A stretch of DNA of 64,000 bases, taken from Trebouxia sp. TZW2008. Taxonomy: Eukaryota; Chlorophyta; Trebouxiophyceae; Trebouxiales; Trebouxiaceae. The notes under the pieces are model-generated. The model was not told the origin of the DNA. It was given only the letters and a program-made list of their open reading frames with translations, and made no database searches. A program made the position numbers and the translations under genes. The stretch covers positions 248,001-312,000 of the forward strand of contig BDIU01000062.1 in the NCBI GenBank assembly GCA_002118135.1, given 5' to 3'. Shown here piece after piece: positions 37,901 to 49,900 of the stretch (positions are counted from its first letter, which is position 1; the number at the start of each line of letters is the position of its first letter).

Positions 37901-40900
37901 CAGGGCTTGGTCAGGCAAGCATGTGGCAGCGTGTTCAAGTCACAGGTCTCATACCCCTTGTCCCACCTGCAATCAGCAAAACAACCCTGGAGTGGTAGGC
38001 ACAGGTAGCTTTGTATCACCTGGATTGGCAAAAGAACCCTGGAGCTGCATGCACAGGGGAAGGAAAGCAGCTTTGTGAGGTGTGCAGAGGTCACACGTCT
38101 CATTATCTTTGTCTCGCCTGAAGCAAGCTGAATGAAGTGAGAGGCACAGGGAAAGAAAACCGTGCAGTTTTGCAATGCAGGCAATTGCAACAGCACCCAG
38201 GTCACAAGTCTAATTCCCTTTGTCCCTGTTGAGCGAACAACATAACTTTGGAGTGTCATGCAGAGGCAGAAGCACAATGCAGCTTGCTGCGACAGGCATG
38301 CGGCAGTGTATCCGTTCATAAGTTCTTTCCTCTTTGTCTTACCTGACCTAACAGAATGATGATCACCCTGGAGTGATATGCACATGGGAAATGCTGTAGC
38401 TTTGAGAGGCAGATATGAAGCAACATTTTCAGGTCACAGGTCTCATACCCCTATTGCCACCTACAATTAGCAAACCAACCCTGGAGCAGCTTGTACAAGT
38501 AAAGGTGCAACAAACTTTGCAAGGCAGGTATGCGGCAATGTGTTCAGGTCACAGGTCTCATATTCCTTGTCCCAACTGAAACAACAAAACAGCCCTGATG
38601 CAGTGTACCTGTTGAGCTCAGGCATGACTGCAATGTACCTGTATCGGTCAAGAACATACATGTTGGCGGTGTATTGTTTTCTACTGCAATCAAACATGAC
38701 TGCATGATACCTGTATCTGTTGAGCCCAAACAGGTGATAGCCAGCAGCCTTGCCAGTGGTGACATTGAGCTCCGTGACATACAGGCCAGCCCCACAGGGC
38801 ACCACAGACATGACTGCAGTGTATCTGTGCCTTTCAGGAGCAGATGCAATTGCATTGCACCTCTTTCGTGCAAAATGTAGGCATGCCTGCAGTATTGTGA
38901 GAAAGAACACGCTTTCACTGTGCCTGCATTTGTTGAACGTTTGCGATGTACCTGTATCTGTTGAGACCAGACAGGTCATAGCCAGCCACCTTGCCAGTGG
39001 TGACATTGAGCTCCATGACATACAGGGATGCCCCATAGGGCACCACTGCAGCTGCTGGCTGTGTTCAATGAGAATACTTATGACTGCAATGTACCTGTAT
39101 CTGTTGAGGCCAGAAAGGTCATAAGCAGCCACCTTGCCAGTGGTGAAGTTGAGCTCCATGACATACAGACTAGCCCCACAGGGCACCACAGACATGACTG
39201 CAGTGTATCTGTGCCTTTTAAGAGCAAACGCAACTGCATTGCACCTCTTTCGTGCAAAACTCAAGCATGCCTGCAATATTTTGGGAAAGAACACGCTTTC
39301 ATAGTACCTGCATTTGTTGAACATTTGGGATGTACCTGTATCTGTTGAGACCAAACAGTTTATAGCTGGCCAGCTTGCCGGTGGTGACATTGAGCTAAAT
39401 GACATACAGGGTGGCCCCACAGGGCACCACAGATATGACTGCAGTGTGCCTGTGTTTGATTCAAGATGTACCTGTATGTGTTGAGGCCAGACAGGTCGTA
39501 ACCAGCCACCTTATGGGTGCTGACATTGAGGCCCACGACGTACAGAGTAGCCCCACAAACCACCACAGCAGCTCCTGCTTGCTTTCTCATGTTGATAGCG
39601 TAACAGAGCCAAGTCCTTTTTGTTTATTTCAATGTGGCCTTTGACACAATTCTGGAATCCATAAGACTCAAAACGCACCTGTATCTGTTGAGGCCAGACA
39701 GGTCATAGCCAGCCACCTTGCCAGTAGTGACATTGAGACCCATGACGTACAGGGTAGCCCCACAGGGCACTACTGCGGCTCCCGGCTGCAGCACATTCCT
39801 CTTGGCTGTCTCCAGCAACTGCAGAAAGTTGCCACCCAGCAGCCCTGCAAGTCCAGGGGGTTGAGAGTCAGTCTGCTTGCTTCAGCAAGCAGCACGCACT
39901 GTGAGAGTCAGTGTGCTGATTTCAGCAAATGTTTACAGTGCTGCACTGAGGCCGGTAGGTTGGGAAAGCAGGAGCTGCGACGACTGTTGTTTAAACTGCC
40001 TGCTATACGACGTCAATTGCCAATGTCTCAAACTGCAAGGCATTAGTGATGCAGTGTGTTGCCAACATGACGTCACAAGAGCTGTGCTGCTAGCTGGAGA
40101 AAGCATGTATGGTGCTCCAGTTGCTGTCACACAGACAGCTGATTGCTCCTGAGCGTACCTAGCTATGCAAGTCGCGCCTGGCTAGCATATATACTTTGAA
40201 GTCACTGAATGAGTGAATGAACAAGTGAATGAATTTACGCACCGGCATCAAACAGATCTGCTACTGCGACATTGGCTCCCTGGGGCCGCACCTCCCTGCC
40301 CCTCTGCAACAGTCCTATGCCCTGGTGCACCACGCTCACACGCTCTGACAGACAATTGGTAGCAACTGCCTGCAGCATACATACCAATCATATTTATCAG
40401 ATGTCGCGAACTGTTCACAAAATGCCAAGCTTTCTGCCCGCTATAAATGCTGCACGCCCTGATGCATCGCACTCACACGCTGTGACAGACAAAGCTTGCA
40501 AGACGCATGCAAATATGCGCATTTACATTGTTGACTGATGCCACTTGAAGCAATTTTCAGCAGCAGCTTTGTAAGCTGAAACTTTGCAGTGCCCAACAAT
40601 AAGCAGCAAGACAAAGACTCAGACAGACACAGAGACAATGAGGTACTGGATGCAAACATGCATGTAATCCAAGCTGCTGAAGCACATTGCTGCTGTCGGG
40701 CATTACACAATGTATCAGCTTTGGCTGGAGCATCATAACAAGCTGCATTTGGACTGCTTCAAGCTGCATGTTTGCGGCACCTGTCTGGCAACACTAGTCA
40801 GGCTGTCATGCAGGTCACATGCAATCACGCTGTCAGCCCCAGCTGTGGCTGCCATCAGGGACAGCAGGCCACAGCCTGTGCCCAGGTCCAGTACATGAGC

Positions 40901-43900
40901 CGCCCCAGCTGTGGCCTTCTTCCTGCTGATGACCCTCGTAATGGCGTTCTGATAGGCCTGCACATCACCTTCACCATCACCATCACCAGCACCATCAGCA
41001 GCATCATCAGCATCATTGTTGTTTATATGCGGTTCGCTGAGTTCACCATCACCGGCATCATTGTTTACATGCATTTCACTGAGTTTCTGTGACCAAGCTG
41101 CATGCATACAGCAGCAATGCACTGCACGCTAGGTGTGATGCTTCCATGTCTGAGCATGCACTAACGCCATTCTGCCACTGCCACTGGTGAGCTCTCAACA
41201 AACATTGCCTATCTGAGGTATGAAGCAATTCCATCACATGCGGTTTCCACATGCAACTTGTACGCTGTTCTGCATGAGGTCCAAGAGACTAAGGTTGAGC
41301 AACTGTTTTCAGTCCATCACCTGGTTGCGCTTGTGGTCAGCCAGCACAAGGCCAGCATATGCAATTGTGCTGTCTGCCTTGTCTGCTTTGCATGTTAGTG
41401 GGTTCCAAAAAGGATCTGGCAGACTTGCATGGAGGCAGCTAACTGCGCCTGCACATAGCTAGTCGCTGGATGCCAAAGCCTGCGCTTGTAACAAGTGCAT
41501 GAATGAATGAATGCAGCTGTTCTCATGTTTTCACCTGGCTCCACTTGCGGTCAGCCACCGGAACACAAGCTTGAACAACTAGTGTCAGCCTATCGTCTGG
41601 TTAGAAATGCGGTCGGCCATCAAAAGACAAGCTTGAACAAAGGTTTGCAGTGATCACCTGGTTGCGTTTGTGGTCAGCCAGCATGGCTAGGTGCAAAGCA
41701 GGGAAGCTAGCGTCTGGCTTAGCCAGGTGAAGGTACTCTGCCCTTTCCACATCAAAGCGCATGCTCACTGTGTTGTGGCTAGCCATCAAAGGCATCACTG
41801 CACCTGCTTTGACTGCCATCTCTCCAGCTAGGTACTGCAAGGCTGGGCCCATGTTACTCATGCCTGCATTCAGGAATGTCATGCACCTATACTTTGCGTG
41901 CTGCCAATCTCGATACGCAGTAGTTACAGTTTCCACCTCAAAATGCATGCGCACTGTGGTGCTTAGCCTCTAGGGGCATCATTGTAGCAGCTTTGACTGA
42001 GATCTCCCCTGCTAGGTAATGCAAGGCCGGCCCCACGCTACTCATGCCTGCAATGAGAAACATCATATGGTCAATGCTTTGCATGCTGCCAATCTTGATA
42101 CGCAGCAGTTACCGTTTTCACCTCAAAATACATGCGCACTGTGTAGTGGCTAGCCTCTATAGGCATCACTGTATCAGGTTCCACTGAGTTCTCTCCTGCT
42201 AGGTACTGCAAGACCAGCCCCATGCTACTCATGCCTGCAACGAGAAACATCATATGGTCAATGCTTTGCATGCTTGCAACATTGAAACGCACAGGTACTT
42301 GGTCTTGGAGTGCATGCGCACGTTGCTAGCCACTAAGGGCATCACTGTAGCAGCTTTGATTGAGATCTCTCCTGCTAGATACTGCATGGCCGGCTCCACG
42401 CTACTCATCCCTGCATGGATGCCATGGGGTCTATGCTGAGTGGTCTGGTCTAATTAGTACATATCTGCTGCTAGATACTGCAATGTTGTCCCTGGGCTCA
42501 TTTCTGCGCTGAGAAATGTAACATGATCTGTGCTTTCTACTTTGCTGGTTTCTATTGAGATTGATCTTGCTAGGAGCCCCAATGCTGCCTCCTCAACCCT
42601 GCAGTAAGGAATGTCCTGCGGTCTGTACTTTGCACACAGCCAGCACACATGGTCATCAGCATTCACTGCATCAACTCTGGCCAGTGTATCTGACTACACA
42701 CTTTCTCAATTGCCTCACCAATGTGGATGCAGGAGCAAGCAGTGTGCTACAGCAGCCAGCCGAGTGCCTCACCTGATCTGATGCCAGCAGGCCCAGTGGA
42801 AATCAGAATGTCCTGTGTCAGCCGTAGCTCATACCAGAACACAACAGCATTGAGTTTGCCATCCCTGCAAGCCAGAAAAAGCAAGCTTGAGCTGCACATG
42901 ATGTCAGAAAATAACAGCATTGAGTCTGGCATACATGGACAAACGGACAGGCGGACAGACAGACAGACAGACAGACAGGTCACTGAGTGACTTTTCCTCA
43001 CATCATCACGTCATGTGGGTGAGCAGCTGCATACAGTACCTGTTAAATGCGACATCCAGGGTCTTTCTGTCGCTCTCCTCCGGAGGACTGAGCATGTCAA
43101 AATGCCACACTTCCATGGGCTCTGACAATGCAGTGAACATGTTTGCTGCCAAGGGTACACCTGCATTCACAGCAGCCATTTATTGCAAATGCAAGACGAC
43201 TCCTTATGCATATAAGGTGGCGAAAAGAAGTGCTGTGTGCGCAAAGGTGCCTAAAACCCATAGATGCATTCATGCATATAAGCCGGTCTTGAATAGTCAT
43301 TGCCACAGTGTGGCACATGTGATCAGCCTTGTTGCCTGGCTAAAGCATGTGAAATTACTATATGCACAGAGTATAATTGGCAGACCTGCTTTGTGCGCAA
43401 AAGTGCCTACACCCCATAGATGCCCATTGAGGTGGTCATGCATACAAAGTGGTTGTGCATGCAGGATGGTCATATGCACAGAGGACGATTGCCAGACCTG
43501 CTGTATGTAGTGGGATGCCTACAGCCCATTGATGTTCATGCATTAGGTGGTCACGCATATAAGGTGGTCTCGCATGCAGGGCGATCATATGCACAGAGTA
43601 TAATTGGCAGACCTACTGTATGCACAAAGGCGCCTACACCCCATAGATGTTCATGCATTAGGTGGTCATGCATACAAAGTGTTTGTGCATGCAGGATGGT
43701 CATATGCACAGAGGACAATGAGCACACCTGCTGCATGCACCAAGGTGCCCACAGCCAATAGATGCATATGCATCAGGTGATCATGCATACAAGGTGATCA
43801 GAGGGAGAGAGAAGGAGAGAGACTTTTACATGCTCTAGCCAGCCAACAAGGCTGATTGTATGTACCACATAGTGGCAACGGCAACATATCTTCTCATTCC

Positions 43901-46900
43901 TGAGGTTCAGGCAGTGTATAATATAGTGAGGCGCCCTCAACACAGCATGTTCCGCAAAGATCATGCATGCAACATTGTTATGTGTACAAGATGGTCACGC
44001 ATATGAGATGGTCATACATCTCAGGGTGGTGGGCCAACCTGCTGTATGTGTTGGATGCCAGCGGCACCTGTTGACACCGCTCATGTCAAAGCCGCACACC
44101 TCACTAGTGCGCACCTCTGCAGCCTGCAAAACAGATATAGCGATGCAGTTGCAATGCGCATCCAGGCAATGTAATCATTTGCAGCAAGCTTTCCAGCGAT
44201 ATGCAGCAAAAGGCCCTCTGCTTCAGCAAATTTGGCTGCCCAAGCTTTCATACTGTGCATCAACTAGATACAAATTAAAAAGGTCAAAAAAGTGAATAAA
44301 CTAAATAAAATTTGTGCAGCCCAAGTTCCTTGCAAACAGATTGTTGTTGCTGGAAAACCTTGCCTGAGCACAAGATGCAGTCCTGTCAGTCATGACCTGC
44401 TGCTCAAACTGCTGACCATGCATGATGCTGCATTTGTTGGGCAAATACTCAAAATGTATTGCAGCATGGTATGCAGGCATGTGCATGACTGATGACATGG
44501 GTGGAGCCAATTGGAAAACTACATTGCCAGTGGAAAGCATGATGTGCTGCACTGCACTTGAGCACTAGTTTCAGTGACATGGGTCAAATGCGGTTGCAGC
44601 GAGCAACACGATGCAAAGATGAGAAAGGCACCTGAGCAAAGACAGTTGCTGAGGCTGGGATGATGCGTGTATCTGTGGTCAGCAGGTTGTCCAAGCAGTG
44701 CCGCACAGCAGGCATCATCCCAGAAGCCAGCAAGCCTGCAGAAAGCACAAAAAAATATTACAAAGCTCAAGACTTGAATGTCAGGAACTGTCTCAAGAGG
44801 CCAGCCAAGCCTGCAAAAGCAAACATGGCACGTGACAACAATATTACAAATGGCGGGAATTGATGCAAACAAAGCGAGAACCAGCAGCACAATCTTTGGC
44901 CTGGACCTACCTTCATCATCCATCATGTCACACAGCAGCAGATTACACAGGATGAGTACATCTTCGGTGAATTGTGACAGGACAGGCAGGAGGGGGTGTT
45001 CATTGAGGGCTTGAGGGGGGTCAGGCTTACCCTCATCCATCATATCACTAAGCAGCACTTTACATAGGATGGGCACATCTTTGGTGAGTCAGAATCAAGA
45101 CAGGGCAAGGAGGGGGGGGGGGCATCGCCATGTTGGGGGGTGAGGGGTTCCAGGCTTACCCTCATCCATGATGTCACACAGCAGCAGGTTACACAGGCTG
45201 GGCACATCTTTGGTGAGTCACAATGGGCAGGGGTTGTGGGGGAAATGGGGGTTCTGGGCGGTGGGAGGTTGGGGCATCAGGCTTACCCTCATCTATCATG
45301 TCACACAGCAGCAGGTTACAAAGGATGGGCACATCCTTGCGCAAGCTGAGATCTGTGGGCCGCTTGTACACAACTGCGAACTTGTCCTCCTTGAAACCAT
45401 TGGTAACCAGAGCCTCTTTGCAAGCCAAGGATAAGTACAGCCATCTATCCACACCTGTCACATGGTACGCTCCAGCATCTAAAGCCACCATTGCATGAAG
45501 TCCTACAAAACAGCAGCAAGTCAATGGTTTGCATGCAGAAGAAGAGTCTGCTAGTACCCAAGTCTGATTATGCTCCTTGAAACGGTGGGTAATCAAAAAT
45601 TCCTTGCAAGCCAAGAGTAATCACAGCCATCTATCCACAGCTGTCACATGGTGCATGGTGCAAAGCCACCATTGCATGAGGTCCTACAAAACAGCAGCAG
45701 GTCAAAGGTTTGCATGCAGAAGAAGAAGGATCGGCCAGCAATCAAGGCTAGTTATGCTCCTGGATACGGTTGCTAATCAGGGCCTCCTTGCAAGCCAAGG
45801 ATATGTACAGCCATCTATCAGCTGCTGTCACATAGTAAGCTCCAGTATCTCAAGCCACCATGCCATGAAGGCCTGCAAGACAACAGCATCAAAGGATTGA
45901 AGTTTCATTCTGTTGATCCGTGTCTCAATACAGAATTGGCATGCAATAATTTTACATCCTAGCTGTTCAATACCACAAAGTTATGGCTGCGTTTAGCCAA
46001 GATTGGTCTGAGCTGTGCTGTGCTGTGCTGACTGCCTTGCTGCTGCTGGTCAAGGTTAGTCAGCATGTACACATTAGGAACTTGAGCGACAGGTTGATGT
46101 GTGATCACAACAAAAAGAACTTGCCTTCTGTTTGACACAGACAATTTGACGTGCTAAGACTTGCCAAGCACGCGCGCAAAGTCACATGTCATAGAGGATT
46201 CTCACAAAGAAGCATGTTGGAAAGATCTGGCCTACTGCTCAATTGTTTGTAGCCATGCACAATTGCATGCATTAGATGCGAAAGGTGTTACCTGCGCCTG
46301 CAGCCAAGTCTAGCACTCTGCAGTCCTTGTCTTCAGCTGCAATAGCTTTCACACTATGCTGAATGACCGCCTTGCCAAACTACAGTAAGGGCGCCAAATG
46401 CACAGAGCAACAAACAGATGCAGGTCACAAAAGCAAAGAGTCTTACCTGCGCCTGCAGCCAAGTCTAGCACCCTGCAGTCCTTGTCTTCAGCTACAATAG
46501 CTTTCACACTCTGCTGTATAGCTGCCTGCCATGCTGTTTGACGTACTGTGTCTTCCACAACTCCAATCTGCCGCTTCGGCATGGCGATGTCTGTTTGGAC
46601 TGTGACATAATTGTAGGTGTCTCTCACATGGTGATCACTCTCTGCCTGCATATTAGGTGAGCATTATGTCATGAGCGGCACAGACGATGACATTTCTCTC
46701 TGTTTTCACCAGGTACAGTATGATTCATTGCTCAAAGGCTGGTGATACATAACATATAATATAATAACATGCTTGCTTTCTTAGCATAATGCTTTTGGGG
46801 TGTTTCACTTTTGTTATAGCCTGCGTGAACCTGACGCACACATGGTCATTGCCACTGTGTGGCACATTGCGATCAGCCTTGTTGGCTGGCTAAAGCATGT

Positions 46901-49900
46901 CAAGTCGTGATTCTTTGACATCTCACATTTATTTATGGCATGGGCTGATTGACAGCAAACCTGGCCTGCAACGGAGTTTTATGAAATCACTCTGACATTG
47001 CAGGAATGACTCACCTGTTGAGTCCGTGCGACAGTGAGTATGCACCAGAAGCAACAGCTTGCAGCAGCAGCAGTGGCATCAGCTCAACTTGTGAATGTGC
47101 TGGTCTGGTACCATACTCAAGTGCTTGAGATCTGCCAACGAGCCATGCTTTGTTACAATGGCTTTTCCTTGGGCTTTTGCTGCTGTCTCTAAATGATGGC
47201 ATGATGATGCATCACACAGCATGATGTAGATCAGTACAGAATGACACATACCAGAGCGCTCAACAGCACAAAACATTGCAATGCACATACACAGCTCAAC
47301 ATGACTTGCCGCTGTGAGGCTGTCAAAGTACAGTTTGCAAGTTCAGCTGCAGCAACAGAGTCAACACAAGCCTGTTTGGCGAGACAGGACATGTGCCACA
47401 CACAATTAGCAATGTATGCCAGAAAGTGCAATTTATGACAAGGATCAGTGTTAGCTGAGTCATTGTGCAGAATGGCAAACACGTGCCAACTGCATCTGTG
47501 GAGTCTACTTTGTGGTGACTTTCTAAGCTGCCTGTGCTGCACTGGACAAGGTGAAAACAGGTCACCCCGACTGACCACGAGACACAAAACAGGCGCTGTT
47601 CTGCTCAGCTGAGACCTGTGCAGACTTTCATGCGGCAGAGGGGTTGATCTGACAACCCTGACAAGTGTATAGAAAGGTCTCTTGACCCTTTGCATTGAAT
47701 ACAGACAGCTGAGGTCAGCACAAGACCAAACTGGTAAAGAAGATGATGGAGAAAGTTGGTTGCTGTGTCACACACCTAGCTGGGCCTGCTGAGCCTGTCT
47801 GCTATGTATGTATGTGTGTTCATTGAAGGAAATGGAAAGTTCGTTGGCAGCAGTTGGCACAGGCTGAAAAACAGCAATGGGGTGCTTGGCCTACCCAAAA
47901 AGGTGTCAGTAGTCGGGTTGACAGCATGTTGTCCGTTCTGAGTTTGTGCAGTGGTGCTGACCGTGGGTGGCAGGTGATATGCTGCGATGGCGCAGACTTC
48001 ATTACAGCAAATGGGTCACTGGCCTACCTGAAAAGGTGTCAGTAGTTGGGTTGGCAGCATGTTGTCTGTCCTGAGTTTGTGCAGCGGTGCTGAAAGCGGG
48101 TGGTAGGTGATACGCTGAGTTGGCTCTGCTGCAGGCAAGGCCAAAACTTCCTTCCCCTTGCCTGCATTGCACACACATGAGCCTCACATTCTGTCTGTGC
48201 ACAGACTTGTGTCAAAATGTGAAGTGTCTCCCCTTGCCTGCATTGTAAGCATGCAAAACTCAGACTGTCTCTGTTCTCAGCTTGTGCAGTGGTGCAGGTT
48301 GTGGGTGGTAGGTGATACACTGGGTTGGCTCTGCTACAGGCAGCCCCAAAACTTTCTTCCCCTTGCCTGCACACATGTGAAGCTCAAACTCTGTCTGTGC
48401 ACAGAGTTGTGTCAGAATTTGAAGTGCTTCCCCTTGCCTGCATTGTAAGCATGCAAAACTCAGACTGTCTCTGTTCTCAGCTTGTGCAGTAGTGCAGGTT
48501 GTGGGTGGTAGGTGATACGCTGAGTTGTCTCTGCTGTACGTAAGGCCAAAAGTTCCTTCCCCTTGACCTTACAGTGAATGCACATCCAGACGCTTGGTGT
48601 AGAAATGCTTTCTGAGTCAGGACAGCCAGTTGAGGACCAATCACTGCATACTGATGACAAACTTGATCTGACTCAAACCGGCACTCAATCCAGGACAATC
48701 TGATGTGAGGATGACCGTGACTGAGCTCAGACCGGCTTTGTTACCTGCGCTGGGACAAGGCATACTGTCATGCAGCGCACTAAACAGCATGCAGTTCTTT
48801 CATGTGGGCTGCATTGTCCTAAACTGCACCGCACGTGAACGGGACAGTGCAGCACACATGCAGTGCAGCATTCACCTGTCAGCAGATCCTTGAGCATGCC
48901 TTTTGAGTTGCTGCTTCAGAGCTTTGCCGCAGGGCTGGGTGAAATGCATCAGGCTTCAAGCCCTCCTGGCAAACATCAGCTGCCAGCCTGTGACTTTCTA
49001 GACGCAACATGCCATGCAAAGCCCACCTGCCAGCAGACCCTTGAGCATGCCTTGAGTTGCTTCTTCAGAGGCTTGCTGCAAGGCTGGAAGACATACAATT
49101 ATCACAAGCAGGGACTATGGCCCCTTCTGCAACACAACACACAACTATGATTCGACTATCACAGTGATGTCAACATGCAGTGCAGTGCATACCTGTCAGC
49201 AGATCTTTGAGCATGCCTTGTGTTGCAGCTTCAGATGCTTGCCGCAGGGCTGGGTGAAATGCATCAAGCTTTAAGCCCTCCTGACAAACGTCAGCTGCCA
49301 GCCTGTAACTTTTCAGGCCCAAGAGTGCCTGAGCCTTGCGCAGAAATGACTTGACATATGGCTCATGCGGTCTTGTACTCCTGTGATCAAGGTAAGGAAA
49401 TATTGTTTCCAGTCTCTTCAATGGCAGCACCAGCAAGCACACAAATGACTTGACATATTGCTTGTGCGGTTTTGTGCTCCTGTGATCAAGGTAGGGAAAT
49501 GTTGTTTTCAGTCTTTTTTATGGTAGCATCAGGAAGCACACAAACGACTTGACATGTTGCTCGTGCGCCTCCACACCCCTGGGGTCAATGACAAAGACAC
49601 TGAAACACAGCATGCTCAGCAGCATAAAGGAGAGTCTAGCACAAACAGCAAGCCATGAGCAATTGCCACTGCTGAGGGATGGTTTGCTGTTCAGCATACT
49701 TTGGCATCAGCACATCGAACTGGTTGGAGACAGTTGATTGCTTCTGTATGTACCTAAATGGCTGTATGTACCTAAATGGGCCTGCTGAGCCTGCCTAGCC
49801 CACGTTTACAATTATTGAATGAATGAATGAATACTTTGGCAGACTTGCTTCACAGGCTGCAATGCAGGCAGCATCGGGCTTGTCGATATAGTTCTTCCAG

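Noticed and set aside
43360..45225. Regularly spaced repeats that could suggest a CRISPR-like array
   Set aside because: The units are degenerate exon-edge copies in introns of a eukaryotic gene, without short constant repeats and unique spacers.
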